Source of the DNA: Campylobacter sp. MIT 12-8780
GTDB lineage: Bacteria; Campylobacterota; Campylobacteria; Campylobacterales; Campylobacteraceae
NCBI RefSeq assembly: GCF_006864535.1
Contig: NZ_QHLL01000009.1
Location: forward strand, 16,600 to 80,599
DNA length: 64,000 nucleotides
Direction of reading: 5' to 3'
Shown here one piece after another: positions 35,832-45,628 of the stretch (position 1 is its first letter; each line of letters starts with the position of its first letter). The notes beneath the pieces were generated by a model that had not been told where the DNA came from, did not search any database, and saw only the letters and a list, made by a program, of their open reading frames with translations. Made by a program: the position numbers and the translations under genes.

Positions 35832-38117
35832 TTAAAACCTATATCTAAGTTCTAAATTCCCACTCATATAAGTTTCATTCTTTTTATCAACCTTACCAGC
35901 TACAATTTGTTTTCCAGCAAAAGAAGCTGTAGCAGCAAAATTATCAGTGAAATTCATACTAGCGCCTAAGATAAGCTGAGCATAAGTTTTAAGCTTATCA
36001 TCACTTTGTATGTTAAAGCCTGTATTTGAACCTATAAAGCTAGCACTAAAATCATCACTTTGATTATATACAAATTGTTCTATCTTTGGTGTAGTATAAA
36101 AATAAGCAAATTCATTAAAATACTTTCTAAATTCAGCACCAAGTTCAAGGCTTATAGAGTTATTGTTTGCACTTTTTACATTTTTAGCTAAACCACCTTG
36201 TTCGGTATATTCTGGAGTATGAGTAAGATAATAATTTGTGCCTACAAAAGGTTTGATAAAAAGTGTATCTTCACTTAAAGCAAAGTTTTTACCAAGATTA
36301 GCATTTATCCCTGCACTTAAACGAGCATACTCACTCGTTGAGTTTGAAATTCCTGCTAGGCTATAAAAGCTTTCTTGCTCTGTTGGTGCAACACCAAGAT
36401 AAGCTTTTAAACCAAGTTCAAGATCATTACTAAAAGCTATTGATGAGTAGGTTCCTACTTGAAAATTGCTTGATTTTTGTTCTAAGCTTTTATCTTTTAA
36501 AGTCGCTTTTGCAAAACTTGCATAAAAACCAAGTATGGCATTATCTTTGATCTTTTTATCTACCCCTAAAGATAAACCATACACTCCACCACTTTTAGAA
36601 TCTATGATATTTACCCCACCAAATACATTTGCCCAACGACTTTGAGTCAAGTCATTTAAACCATAATCAAGTCTTACATCGCTACTTCCACTAGCAAAAT
36701 AAGCCTTACTTAGTTTTTTAGCATAGGCTAAATTTGCAAAAGGATTATTAAGACTTGCTAGTCTTGAACCTATAGCCATATCATTGCTTAGATTCATTGT
36801 AGAGCTTACTGATGATGAGGCTGAATTTGCATTGGCTTGGGAGGTGGCGTTTGAGTTGAGATCATTAACAACTCGTTTTAAAGTCGCTCCATTATCAGCT
36901 ATACTTGCTAAGATGACTTTAGAAACGATATCATTGCTTAAAGCTGAACTGCCTAGACTATCAAAGAGCGTGTTTGCTAAGGCTCTTTCATCTTGAGAGA
37001 TGTTTGCCATTGTTTCAATTAAAACAGAACTTGAATTTGCATTGTTTGGATTTTGAGTTGTATCGACTTTATTTTTTAATTCTTCTGCTTGTTGTTTGGC
37101 TTGGGTAATTTTGCTTTTTAGTGCTGTGTCGCTTGTGTTGTTGTTAAGCTTATCTAGTTTGTCAATGATACTTTGATACATTTCTTTTTTAAGCCCAAAC
37201 AAGGCATTTAAGTCTTTAACCTTATCAGTTGCTCCACCATTAGCAAGTAAGGATTTGCCATCATTTGATAAAGAAAGGGTATATTGTGTAAAACCTGAGC
37301 TATTTAAATTTATTTCCCCTACAGCTTCATATTCTAAGTCTGGATCAACTTGTCCAGTAGCCAAGCTAGGAAAAGCTAAAAGAATACCTCTTACTTGGTT
37401 GCTTGTTGTTATATCGTTATTGAATTTAGTATCAGTTCGTATAAGTTCATAGTTGTTTGCTGTGAAGTTATTTACATCCTGATAGCTTAAGTCAAAAAAT
37501 GAATTTTTAATATTTACATCACCATTTACCTTTATCAAACCACCTTGAAGTTCTCTATCAGCATACCAAATTCCAGCATTATTTATAGTTAGCTTGCCTG
37601 TTATATTTAACCTTCCAGCTCCTCCATCATAACCATTTACCATAAAAATCGAGCCATTTTTTCGCCAATCATCAGTTGGATTTAAAGTAGAGCCACTATT
37701 AATCACAACATCGCCTCTTAAATTTGAGTTTCTCTTGACTTGAAGTTCTGCGTATTGTTTTATGTTAATAGTAGTTGCGCTTAAATCATAATCCTCAACA
37801 TTTTCACACCCTAAACAAAAATTTGCGTAATCATCAGTTGGAGGAGTCGTATTTCCTAAATTTATACTCGTAACTTTTTTATCAGCTGGAACAATGATTT
37901 TATTTGCACCTTCAAAACTACTATCAGACGCAAAGTCTATAGTTGTATCAGTGCCAGTGTAGCTGTATTCACCTGTTCCTGTTTGTGTTTGTGTAAAATT
38001 TGAACTAAAATCACTAGCATTGTTTATACTTACCGCACCTAAATTTGAACTTCCTAAAACAGCCAAAGCTGCTATACTTAAACAAAGTTTCTTACTCTGC
38101 ACCTTTTTTAACTTCAT
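35832..38117 (-). CDS. Autotransporter (type Va) with C-terminal beta-barrel
   Basis: A 761-aa surface protein. A signal peptide (about 1-29, ending SSNLGA) is followed by a passenger of short beta-strand repeats, rich in Asn, Thr, Ser and Asp (about 30-310), a helical, coiled-coil-like linker (about 315-400) and the outer-membrane beta-barrel from about residue 490, closed by the aromatic terminus LELRYRF. Two cysteines lie close together in the passenger (FCLGCENV). No protease triad was recognised, so an adhesin or surface-modulating role is more likely. A G13 tract about 43 bases before the start makes it a candidate phase-variable antigen. Confidence 0.88.
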   Translation of the reverse strand: MKLKKVQSKKLCLSIAALAVLGSSNLGAVSINNASDFSSNFTQTQTGTGEYSYTGTDTTIDFASDSSFEGANKIIVPADKKVTSINLGNTTPPTDDYANFCLGCENVEDYDLSATTINIKQYAELQVKRNSNLRGDVVINSGSTLNPTDDWRKNGSIFMVNGYDGGAGRLNITGKLTINNAGIWYADRELQGGLIKVNGDVNIKNSFFDLSYQDVNNFTANNYELIRTDTKFNNDITTSNQVRGILLAFPSLATGQVDPDLEYEAVGEINLNSSGFTQYTLSLSNDGKSLLANGGATDKVKDLNALFGLKKEMYQSIIDKLDKLNNNTSDTALKSKITQAKQQAEELKNKVDTTQNPNNANSSSVLIETMANISQDERALANTLFDSLGSSALSNDIVSKVILASIADNGATLKRVVNDLNSNATSQANANSASSSVSSTMNLSNDMAIGSRLASLNNPFANLAYAKKLSKAYFASGSSDVRLDYGLNDLTQSRWANVFGGVNIIDSKSGGVYGLSLGVDKKIKDNAILGFYASFAKATLKDKSLEQKSSNFQVGTYSSIAFSNDLELGLKAYLGVAPTEQESFYSLAGISNSTSEYARLSAGINANLGKNFALSEDTLFIKPFVGTNYYLTHTPEYTEQGGLAKNVKSANNNSISLELGAEFRKYFNEFAYFYTTPKIEQFVYNQSDDFSASFIGSNTGFNIQSDDKLKTYAQLILGASMNFTDNFAATASFAGKQIVAGKVDKKNETYMSGNLELRYRF

Positions 38118-38159
38118 AGTGTCTCCTTAAAGAAAAATTAAAATATCCATAAAATACTA

Positions 38160-38172
38160 CCCCCCCCCCCCC
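38160..38172 (-). repeat. Poly-C/G tract, 13 nt, upstream of the autotransporter
   Basis: On the minus strand, 13 G sit between AAATTTAAGCATTTTTTCA and TAGTATTTTATGG, 43 bases before the autotransporter start. TAGTAT right after the tract is a possible -10 box. The upstream 14-mer is identical to the one beside the Sel1-operon tract. Confidence 0.85.
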
Positions 38173-38358
38173 TGAAAAAATGCTTAAATTTAATGTTTTT
38201 TTAAGAAAAACTTGAATTTGAGGAGGAAATTTTAAGTGATGATGGAAATTTTTAGATTAAAAATGAAGTTGGGTTTTTATAAATTTTTGTAGATTATTTG
38301 GCTTTTTTGGGTTTGTTTTTAAAAATAGTAAAACTTGCCTTTGCTTAATTTTTGCTTA

Positions 38359-38937
38359 TCACTCTTTGATCTTAGTTCGAAATGCCATAGCCTTATGCAA
38401 AGAGATAAAATCCACATTTTCAAGGCTCACGCCGCTTGGTATGCCTTGGGCAATTTTTGAGAAATGAAGATGAAAGTCTTTGAGTTTTTCCTCGATAAAA
38501 AAGATCAAAGCGTCTGAATTTATAGTGTGTGTGAGAGCAAAAATCAGTTCTTTGCAAGCATTTTCACTGATGAAATTTCTAAGCTTTAGCACAAGTTCAT
38601 CACTGATCTCATCAAAGATAAAATAAAGCCCATCAAAACTTCCGCTTTCTTCAAGTATAAGTATATCTTTAGCACTTTGCACCACACAAAGTAAGTTTTT
38701 ATCGCGGTTTTCATCACTGCAAATTTCGCAAAGCTCATTTTCACTGAGGTTGCCACATTTTTGGCAGGGTTTGATAAAGCGGACTGCATTTTCTATATTG
38801 TGGGCAAGTTTTAGAGCAAGAGTGTGATTTTCAAGGAGCGTATAAGCAAGTCTTAGGGCTGTTTTTTTGCCTATACTTGGGAGGTTTGCAAAACTTTGCA
38901 CGAGTTCGTTGAATTTTTCACTGCTGTTGTGTGGCAC
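38359..38937 (-). CDS. recR: Recombination protein RecR
   Basis: RecR acts with RecO to load RecA at gaps. It has a helix-hairpin-helix near the start ([19 protein letters not shown]), a four-cysteine zinc finger ([16 protein letters not shown]) and a Toprim domain beginning [20 protein letters not shown]. The open frame continues to 38976, but that would overlap racS by 59 bases. The GTG at 38937, with AGGA upstream, gives 192 aa, the usual length and beginning ([17 protein letters not shown]), and only a 20-base overlap with racS. Confidence 0.9.
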   Translation of the reverse strand: MPHNSSEKFNELVQSFANLPSIGKKTALRLAYTLLENHTLALKLAHNIENAVRFIKPCQKCGNLSENELCEICSDENRDKNLLCVVQSAKDILILEESGSFDGLYFIFDEISDELVLKLRNFISENACKELIFALTHTINSDALIFFIEEKLKDFHLHFSKIAQGIPSGVSLENVDFISLHKAMAFRTKIKE

Positions 38938-40162
38938 TATTTTTTTCCTGATTGATTTGAAATTGATGAAAGCCATTTATGTATGCGTAACCAAGACTAA
39001 AATTATGCATCATACAAATTCTTTCGATGATATACAGCCCAAGCCCCATACCCTCGCTTTTGTTATCCTTATCTCTTGTAAAGGCTTTGAAGTATTCTTG
39101 AATACTTTGTTTTAAAGGGGCTGCTTTGTTTTTAATCACGAAATGATCTTTATAGCATTCTACTATACAACTTTCATCATCTGAATGCTTCATCGCATTA
39201 TCAATAAGGTTTTTAATCACCAAAGGAAAAATTTCAATATCGGCTTTAAAAATAGCGTCTTCAAAAAGCTTTACTTGCACTCTTTGTTCAAAGTCATCTC
39301 GCATAAGAAAAATTTTTGCTTCTTTTAAAAGCTCTGAAAAATGGTAGTTTTTAAATTGTAAATTATAATTTTTTGAAAGCAGGCTTTCTACTTTTGCAAA
39401 TTCATTAATGAGTGAATTTAAGCGTTCAAAAATCGCTATTAAACGTCCTTTTTGCTTGTTTTCTTCTATCATTTCAGCGATAATTCTTCCCTTGCCTATG
39501 GGTGTTTTTATCTCGTGCATTATAGTGCGTAAGAAAAGCTGTCTTGACTCTATGAGTTGGTGATTTTTATTCATAGTGTTGTAAAACTCAGTAGCGATTT
39601 TGCCTATCTCATTGTTTTGATAACCTTGAGGCGAAAAGCTCTTACCACTTGCCGTTTGGGCAACTTCAAGGCGAAGTTTTGTAAGGGGTTTTAAAGAGTT
39701 AATGATAGAAATATATAAAAAAGTCGTTAAAGCCAAAGAAAGCAAAAAGCCCAAAAAGATAAATTTAAAAGAGGTATTTTCTTTGTTTGATTCTAGGATT
39801 AAATCGTGATCTTCATTTTGCACCTGTAAAAAAAGCTGATTGTTGTAAGAAATGGAAGTAAAAACCCCAAAATTTGTAGCAACTTTAAAAATTTCACTGC
39901 CTTTACTTTTGATCTTATTTGAGAGTCTTTCGCCTTTAACGATACTAAAACTATTGCTTAGCAGGTAGTTTAGCAAATCTATATTTGAGTTTGCGTTGTA
40001 ATTGCTTGTGAGCGATTTGATAACATTTTGTTGTCTTAGGCTTTGATTTTCATGGTGTATATCCATCTCAAGAATGATAGAAAGGGCAAATAAAGCACAA
40101 ACGAGCAAAAAAACAACGATAAATAAAACACTAACTTTAGTGCGAATAGAATACGATCTCAT
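38918..40162 (-). CDS. racS: Sensor histidine kinase RacS
   Basis: RacS is the sensor of the RacRS two-component system, known in C. jejuni to control colonisation and redox-dependent respiration genes. The 414-aa protein has membrane helices near 8-30 and 133-155 flanking a periplasmic sensor of about 100 residues, a HAMP region (about 156-205), the dimerisation domain with phosphoacceptor His216 in MHEIKTP, and an ATPase domain with [10 protein letters not shown] (N box) and GMGLGLYI (G box). It overlaps racR by four bases. Confidence 0.92.
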   Translation of the reverse strand: MRSYSIRTKVSVLFIVVFLLVCALFALSIILEMDIHHENQSLRQQNVIKSLTSNYNANSNIDLLNYLLSNSFSIVKGERLSNKIKSKGSEIFKVATNFGVFTSISYNNQLFLQVQNEDHDLILESNKENTSFKFIFLGFLLSLALTTFLYISIINSLKPLTKLRLEVAQTASGKSFSPQGYQNNEIGKIATEFYNTMNKNHQLIESRQLFLRTIMHEIKTPIGKGRIIAEMIEENKQKGRLIAIFERLNSLINEFAKVESLLSKNYNLQFKNYHFSELLKEAKIFLMRDDFEQRVQVKLFEDAIFKADIEIFPLVIKNLIDNAMKHSDDESCIVECYKDHFVIKNKAAPLKQSIQEYFKAFTRDKDNKSEGMGLGLYIIERICMMHNFSLGYAYINGFHQFQINQEKNSATQQQ

Positions 40163-40830
40163 CCTATGAGTTTATACCCTATGCCCCTTACCGAAAAAAT
40201 ATGCTTTGGTGTCTTTGAGCTATCATTAATCTTTGTTCTTAAACGTCCGATGATGACATCAAGACTTTTTGAGTCTTTGTCTTTGAGGCTTTTGCAGTGT
40301 TGCACGAGCTGTTCTCTTGAAACTGAAAAACCATGCTGGCGGATAAGATAATCAAGGATTTCATACTCAGCTGGAGTAAGGGTTAAAACATTGCCATTAT
40401 ATGAAATTTCATGTTTTCTTTCATCAACTCTAAAGCTTGAATTTATAGTTTGATTGCCATGATCGCTTTGTTTTTTAGAGCGACGAATAAGACTCATAAT
40501 CCTTGCATACATTTCTTTTGGATCATAAGGCTTTGGCAGATAATCATCAGCCCCGATTTGCAAGCCAACGACTTTATCGCTGATATCTCCACGAGCTGAA
40601 GAGATGATGATGGGAATATCGCTTTTTTGTCTGATCTCGCGGCACACCTCAAGTCCATCAATACCAGGCAGGGTAAGATCTAAGATCAAGCAATCGTAAT
40701 TTTTAATGCTCGAGCTAAGCCCAAGATATGGGTCTTCATAGTTGGTAACTTTGATGTTAAATTGCGCAAGGTATTCAGAAAGCAAGGTAGCAAAATCTGG
40801 ATCATCTTCTATCATCAAGACACTAATCAT
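40159..40830 (-). CDS. racR: Response regulator RacR
   Basis: An OmpR/PhoB-type regulator, 223 aa. The receiver domain has acidic residues Asp9 and Asp10, phosphoacceptor Asp51 in ILDLTLPGIDGL, and the conserved Lys in PKPYDP. The C-terminal winged helix contains LTPAEYEILDYLIRQHG and ends [10 protein letters not shown]. Divergent from dnaJ, as in C. jejuni. Confidence 0.93.
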   Translation of the reverse strand: MISVLMIEDDPDFATLLSEYLAQFNIKVTNYEDPYLGLSSSIKNYDCLILDLTLPGIDGLEVCREIRQKSDIPIIISSARGDISDKVVGLQIGADDYLPKPYDPKEMYARIMSLIRRSKKQSDHGNQTINSSFRVDERKHEISYNGNVLTLTPAEYEILDYLIRQHGFSVSREQLVQHCKSLKDKDSKSLDVIIGRLRTKINDSSKTPKHIFSVRGIGYKLIG

Positions 40831-40968
40831 TCCTCTTCCTCCATGCTTTTGTAATGAAAAATAAATTTTTGATGCAGCTATTATAACAAAGATTAAATAA
40901 TAATTATAAAAAATTTGGTAAAATACTTTTTTTAAAATTTATAACGAAACAAAATAAAGGAAAAATAA

Positions 40969-42081
40969 GTGGAAATAAGTTATTATGAACTTCTTGAAAT
41001 TTCGCGTGATGCTGACAAAGAAACGATAAAAAAAGCCTATAGAAAACTTGCATTAAAATACCACCCAGATAGAAATCAAGGCGATAGCGACTCAGAACAG
41101 AAATTCAAACTTATCAATGAAGCTTATGAAATTTTAAGCGATGAGAAGAAAAGGGCTTTGTATGATCGCTATGGAAAAGAAGGCGTGAAAGGTAGCTCTG
41201 GAGGTGGTTTTGGTTTTGAGGATTTTGATTTGGGCGATATTTTCTCAAGCTTTTTTGGAGGTGGCTTTAGCAGAGGTTCAAAACAAAAAGCAAATCCAGA
41301 AAACAAATACAGCCAAAACGCCAAAACTCAAATTCAAATCAGCTTTAAAGAAGCGGTATTTGGTTGTAAAAAAACGCTTCATTTTCATTATAAAAGTTTT
41401 TGTAAAACTTGTGATGGGAGCGGTTCAAAAGACGGAGCTTTGCAAACTTGCCCAACATGCAATGGTAAAGGGCAAGTTGGTTCTACGCGAGGTTTTATGA
41501 CTTTTGTGCAAACTTGTTCAGCGTGTAATGGCATGGGGCAGATCATCAAAGAAAAATGCCCAGATTGTAAAGGTGCTGGCTTTAACGAACTTGAGGAAAA
41601 AACCGAGCTTGAAATTCCAGAGGGTATTGATAATGGTATGATTTTGCGGGTGCAAGGCAAGGGAAATATCCTTAAAAATGGCACTAGAGGGGATTTGCAT
41701 ATCGTTGTTTTGGTTGAAGAAGATGCTAATTTTATCAGAGATAATCTTGATATTTATATCGAATTTCCGGTATTTTTCACTCAAGCTGCTTTAGGACAAA
41801 AGATCAAAATCCCTACTATAAGGGGCTCTGCTTTTTTAGAACTTCCTGTTGGAGCAAAGGACAAGGATCATTTTGTGCTTGAAAATGAGGGCGTAAAAGA
41901 TATACACAGCAATAAAATAGGCAGGCAGATCGTGCAAATTGCCGTGCAGTTTCCAAGCAAGTTGAGTGAAGAGCAAAGAACTTTGCTTGAGGAGCTTAAC
42001 AAAAGTTTTGGCGTAAGTGAAGACGGACTGCATCAAGAACAAAAAGGCTTTTTTGACAAACTTGCTTCGTGGTTTAAATAA
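40969..42081 (+). CDS. dnaJ: Chaperone DnaJ (Hsp40)
   Basis: DnaJ delivers substrates to DnaK and stimulates its ATPase. The 370-aa protein has the J domain (1-68) with HPD at 32-34, a Gly/Phe-rich segment (about 75-105), four zinc-binding CXXC motifs (Cys145/148, 161/164, 183/186, 197/200) and two C-terminal substrate-binding domains. Translation starts at a GTG nine bases after AAGG, giving [10 protein letters not shown]. It is separate from grpE-dnaK and has no HspR-like site that I could see. Confidence 0.96.
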   Translation: MEISYYELLEISRDADKETIKKAYRKLALKYHPDRNQGDSDSEQKFKLINEAYEILSDEKKRALYDRYGKEGVKGSSGGGFGFEDFDLGDIFSSFFGGGFSRGSKQKANPENKYSQNAKTQIQISFKEAVFGCKKTLHFHYKSFCKTCDGSGSKDGALQTCPTCNGKGQVGSTRGFMTFVQTCSACNGMGQIIKEKCPDCKGAGFNELEEKTELEIPEGIDNGMILRVQGKGNILKNGTRGDLHIVVLVEEDANFIRDNLDIYIEFPVFFTQAALGQKIKIPTIRGSAFLELPVGAKDKDHFVLENEGVKDIHSNKIGRQIVQIAVQFPSKLSEEQRTLLEELNKSFGVSEDGLHQEQKGFFDKLASWFK

Positions 42082-42155
42082 ACTTTGTGCTGATGAAAGC
42101 GAACAAAATCAAGGCACAAGAAACTCAAATCAGTAAAATTACACACAAAAAATGG

Positions 42156-42184
42156 TTGTTTTCATAACTTTATTGTGTTATAAT
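42156..42184 (+). promoter_or_regulatory. Sigma-70 promoter of the rpiB-ychF operon
   Basis: -35 TTGTTT (42156-42161), a 17-bp spacer, and an extended -10 TGTTATAAT (42176-42184), about 65 bp before rpiB. Confidence 0.65.
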
Positions 42185-42248
42185 CATACTTTTAAAATTC
42201 ACAAGAGCTGTTTTTGTCTTTTGTGGGGGTTTATTTTCTAGGAAAAAA

Positions 42249-42692
42249 ATGCTAAAAAAACACCTTTATATCGCAAGCGATCATGCGGGTTTTGAGCTAA
42301 AAAAAGCTCTTTGTGCTTTCTTTGAGGAACAAAAATTTGATTTTGATGATCTTGGAACATACGATGAAACGAGCTGTGATTATCCAGATTATGCACATTT
42401 ACTTGCTTCAAAGATCGATGAAAACAGCTTTGGCATACTTATTTGTGGTTCAGGTATTGGTATGAGTATAGCCGCAAACAAACACAAATATATCCGTTGC
42501 GCTTTGTGTAATGACTTAACAGCTGCTAGGCTTGCTAGAGAGCATAACAATGCAAATGTTCTCGCACTTGGGGCGCGTTTTGTGAGCGTTGATCGTGCAA
42601 AAGAGATCATAAAAGAATTTCTAAATACTGAATTTGAAGGTGGCAGACATACTCAAAGAGTGCAGAAAATCGAGGAAAAAAAATGTTGTTAG
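42249..42692 (+). CDS. rpiB: Ribose-5-phosphate isomerase B
   Basis: RpiB interconverts ribose 5-phosphate and ribulose 5-phosphate. The 147-aa chain has the N-terminal SDHAGFELKKAL (10-21), the catalytic Cys66 in ILICGSGIGMSIAANK, and the HNNANVLALGAR block. It is the first gene of a tightly packed operon; its 3' end overlaps the next gene by ten bases. Confidence 0.94.
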   Translation: MLKKHLYIASDHAGFELKKALCAFFEEQKFDFDDLGTYDETSCDYPDYAHLLASKIDENSFGILICGSGIGMSIAANKHKYIRCALCNDLTAARLAREHNNANVLALGARFVSVDRAKEIIKEFLNTEFEGGRHTQRVQKIEEKKCC

Positions 42693-43015
42693 ATTGGCTT
42701 GTTTTAACCTTATTGATTTGTTTGTGTTTATATCTTACTGTTATGCTTTTGTATTACAAAACCTTGCTAAGCAAAGAAAAAATTTCAAAAGATTTTATCA
42801 AAAACAACCTTGATGACACTGAAATCGTCATTCGCAAGCTTCAAATTCAGCTTCAAAGAAGCTTAGGAAATATAGACATTTTAACCGAAGAGCTCAATAA
42901 AATCAAAAGCGATTTAACCTCGCTTCGAACGAGGAATTCCCAGTATAGATTAGAAAATGACAAGCTCAGGCAAAGGATTAAAGAGCTTGAAGCAAAAATA
43001 GAGGCATTATTATGA
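42683..43015 (+). CDS. Membrane-anchored coiled-coil protein, 110 aa
   Basis: One N-terminal membrane segment (about 4-26, Leu/Val-rich) is followed by a soluble stretch that is almost entirely heptad-like coiled coil (about 45-110, for example [20 protein letters not shown]). The topology suggests a small inner-membrane protein with a cytoplasmic coil. It overlaps rpiB by ten and apt by four bases, so all three are translationally coupled. Function unknown. Confidence 0.75.
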   Translation: MLLDWLVLTLLICLCLYLTVMLLYYKTLLSKEKISKDFIKNNLDDTEIVIRKLQIQLQRSLGNIDILTEELNKIKSDLTSLRTRNSQYRLENDKLRQRIKELEAKIEALL

Positions 43016-43560
43016 CAAAACTTACCCAACAAGAGCAAGAATTTCTTGCTTCAAAGATCAGAACCATTGCGGATTATCCTAAAAAAGGCATACTTTTTAG
43101 AGATATTACCACCTTGCTTAACAACAAAGACGCTTTGTTTTTCTTGCTCGATCATTTAGAAGCTCGTTATAAAGACAAGGAGCTTGATTTTATCGCCGGC
43201 ACTGAAAGCAGGGGCTTTATCTTCGCGGCTTTACTTTGCGCAAAGCTTAATTTACCCTTTGTGCCTCTTAGAAAACCGGGCAAACTTCCTTACAAAACCT
43301 TTAGCTGCGAATACGCTCTTGAATACGGACATGACAGCATAGAAATTCATCAAGATGCTTTTGGCGAGGTAAAAGATGCTAGAGTGCTTTTGGTTGATGA
43401 TCTTATAGCTACAGGAGGCACAGCTCTTGCTTCTTATGAGCTGATAAAAAAGGCTAAGGCTCAATGTGTCGAGGCTTGTTTTTTAATCAACCTTGTTTCA
43501 CTTGGTGGAGCAAAAAAGCTTGAGGATTTTACTTCAGTGTATAGTGTTTTGGAGTTTTAA
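43012..43560 (+). CDS. apt: Adenine phosphoribosyltransferase
   Basis: Apt salvages adenine to AMP with PRPP. The 182-aa protein has FRDITTLL near residue 29, the flexible loop with RKPGKLP (87-93) and the PRPP-binding motif [14 protein letters not shown] (125-138). The length is normal. Confidence 0.95.
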   Translation: MTKLTQQEQEFLASKIRTIADYPKKGILFRDITTLLNNKDALFFLLDHLEARYKDKELDFIAGTESRGFIFAALLCAKLNLPFVPLRKPGKLPYKTFSCEYALEYGHDSIEIHQDAFGEVKDARVLLVDDLIATGGTALASYELIKKAKAQCVEACFLINLVSLGGAKKLEDFTSVYSVLEF

Positions 43561-43562
43561 GC

Positions 43563-44156
43563 ATGGAAGAGTATTTAAAAGAGTTGCTGTATAACTACCA
43601 GCATTTAGCCTATATTATCATTTTTTTATGGTGTATTTTAGAAGGCGAACTTGCTTTGATTTTGGCTGGAATTTTTGCTCATGAAGGGCATGTAAATTTA
43701 GCTATGGTTATCTTTGTAGCTGGGCTTGGTGGCTTTGTGGGCGATCAAATTTATTTTTATATAGGCAGATATAACAAAAAATACATTCAAAAAAAGCTTC
43801 GCTCCCAAAGGCGAAAATTTGCAGTAGCGCATTTACTCTTACAAAGATTTGGCTGGCCTATCATCTTCATACAAAGATATATGTATGGCTTTAGGACGGT
43901 TATTCCTATGAGTATAGGTATCACTCGTTATAGTGGGAAAAAATTTGCCTTTATCAATCTCATCTCAGCTTGGGTTTGGGCGGCTATCACCATACTTTTG
44001 GCTTGGTTTTTTGGAGAAGAAATTTGGAAATTCGTTAAGTGGGCTGAAGAGCATTGGTATTATGCAGCTATACTTATCATCAGCTTTTTATCTTTGATGA
44101 TTTTTGGTTTTAAACAAATGGAAAAAGCGATATTAAGAAAAAGGAACAGAAAATGA
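43563..44156 (+). CDS. DedA-family membrane protein
   Basis: A 197-aa polytopic protein with the DedA features: the early acidic residues in CILEGELALILAG, then GGFVGDQIYFYIGRY, and the conserved block RFGWPIIFIQRYMYGFRTVIPM with its two Arg. DedA proteins are linked to lipid flipping and membrane potential. It starts two bases after apt and overlaps pepA by four bases. Confidence 0.9.
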   Translation: MEEYLKELLYNYQHLAYIIIFLWCILEGELALILAGIFAHEGHVNLAMVIFVAGLGGFVGDQIYFYIGRYNKKYIQKKLRSQRRKFAVAHLLLQRFGWPIIFIQRYMYGFRTVIPMSIGITRYSGKKFAFINLISAWVWAAITILLAWFFGEEIWKFVKWAEEHWYYAAILIISFLSLMIFGFKQMEKAILRKRNRK

Positions 44157-45628
44157 AATTTGAACTGAGTGAAAAAAAACTTGAGGCTATAAAAGCTGAT
44201 TTTGAACTTGTTTTTGTGCAAGAGAAAAATCTCAAGCCTTTTAAAGAAAGCAAGGCTTTGTTTGACTTGCAAGAGTATAAAGGCGAGGGACTTTGCCTTG
44301 ATATAAATAACAAAAAGCTTTTTGTAGAGCTTAAAAGTCTTGAGTATGAAGACATTCGCTTAGCTTTTGCAAATGCGTATAAAGCCTTAAAAATGCTTAA
44401 TATTAAAAGCATAAAAAGCCCTTGTGTAGTTGGAAAATGCACTTTTAGAAGCTTTGCGAGTATAGTTGAGGGCATTGAGTTTGCAAGCTATGATTTTGAT
44501 AAATACAAAAGTGAAAAAAAGCCTACTAAACTTGAAACCCTCATCATCTCAAAAGATGAACTTAATGGCAAAACTTATGAAGCAAAAGATGCAAAAGAGG
44601 GCTTAGAAGCTGGCAGAATTTTAAGCAAGGCAAGTCATTTTACCAAAGATATAGTCAATGAAATCCCAGAGCTTTACACTCCGCTAAAAATGGCTGAAGA
44701 CGCTCAAAAACTAGCAAAAGAACATAAAAATATCACTTGCAAGGTGTATGATGAAAACTTCCTTGCCAAAGAAAAAATGAATGCCTTTTTAGCGGTAAAT
44801 AAAGCCTCTATCCACCCACCTCGCCTCATTCATCTAAGCTATAAAGCTAAAAATGCTAAGCAAAAGGTAGTATTTGTAGGCAAAGGACTTACTTATGATA
44901 GCGGAGGTTTGAGCTTAAAGCCGGCTGATTATATGCTGACTATGAAAGCAGATAAAAGCGGAGCAGCTGCAGCTATGGGTATCATCAAAGCTGCAGCTGA
45001 ACTTGAACTGCCTTTTGAAATTCATGCGATTTTAGGAGCAACTGAAAATATGATAGGAGGCAATGCCTTTAAGCCAGATGATGTACTCATCTCAAGAGAA
45101 GGTGTGAGTATAGAGGTAAGAAATACAGACGCTGAGGGGCGTTTGGTTTTGGCTGATTGTCTTTCTTATGCTCAGGATTTAAAGCCAAATTTACTCATCG
45201 ATATGGCAACCTTAACAGGAGCTTGCGTAGTAGGACTTGGAGAATATACAAGTGGCATTATGGGCAATAACGAGGACTTGCAAAATGACTTTTATCAAGC
45301 GAGCAAAAAAAGCGGAGAATATGCTTGCGTTTTGCATTTTAATCCTCATCTAAGAGAACTTATCAAATCAAATATAGCTGATGTAAGTAACACAGGCACA
45401 AGCAGATACGGCGGAGCCTTAACAGCTGGGCTATTCCTTGATAAATTTGTCCGCAAAGAGTATAAAGATAAATGGCTTCATCTTGATATAGCAGGACCTG
45501 CTTATGTGGAAAAAACTTGGGGCTATCAAAACTTTGGAGCAACAGCAGCTGGGGTAAGAATGTGTATAGCGTATCTTTTAGAACTTGCAAGAAAAGATGA
45601 AAAAGAGAAAAAGGGCTTAAAAAAATGA
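44153..45628 (+). CDS. pepA: Leucyl aminopeptidase PepA
   Basis: A cytosolic M17 metallo-aminopeptidase, usually hexameric. The C-terminal catalytic domain has GKGLTYDSGGLSLKP (244-258), the metal-binding MKADKSGAA and the signature NTDAEGRL (324-331). The 491-aa length is typical. It overlaps ychF by four bases. Confidence 0.95.
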   Translation: MKFELSEKKLEAIKADFELVFVQEKNLKPFKESKALFDLQEYKGEGLCLDINNKKLFVELKSLEYEDIRLAFANAYKALKMLNIKSIKSPCVVGKCTFRSFASIVEGIEFASYDFDKYKSEKKPTKLETLIISKDELNGKTYEAKDAKEGLEAGRILSKASHFTKDIVNEIPELYTPLKMAEDAQKLAKEHKNITCKVYDENFLAKEKMNAFLAVNKASIHPPRLIHLSYKAKNAKQKVVFVGKGLTYDSGGLSLKPADYMLTMKADKSGAAAAMGIIKAAAELELPFEIHAILGATENMIGGNAFKPDDVLISREGVSIEVRNTDAEGRLVLADCLSYAQDLKPNLLIDMATLTGACVVGLGEYTSGIMGNNEDLQNDFYQASKKSGEYACVLHFNPHLRELIKSNIADVSNTGTSRYGGALTAGLFLDKFVRKEYKDKWLHLDIAGPAYVEKTWGYQNFGATAAGVRMCIAYLLELARKDEKEKKGLKK

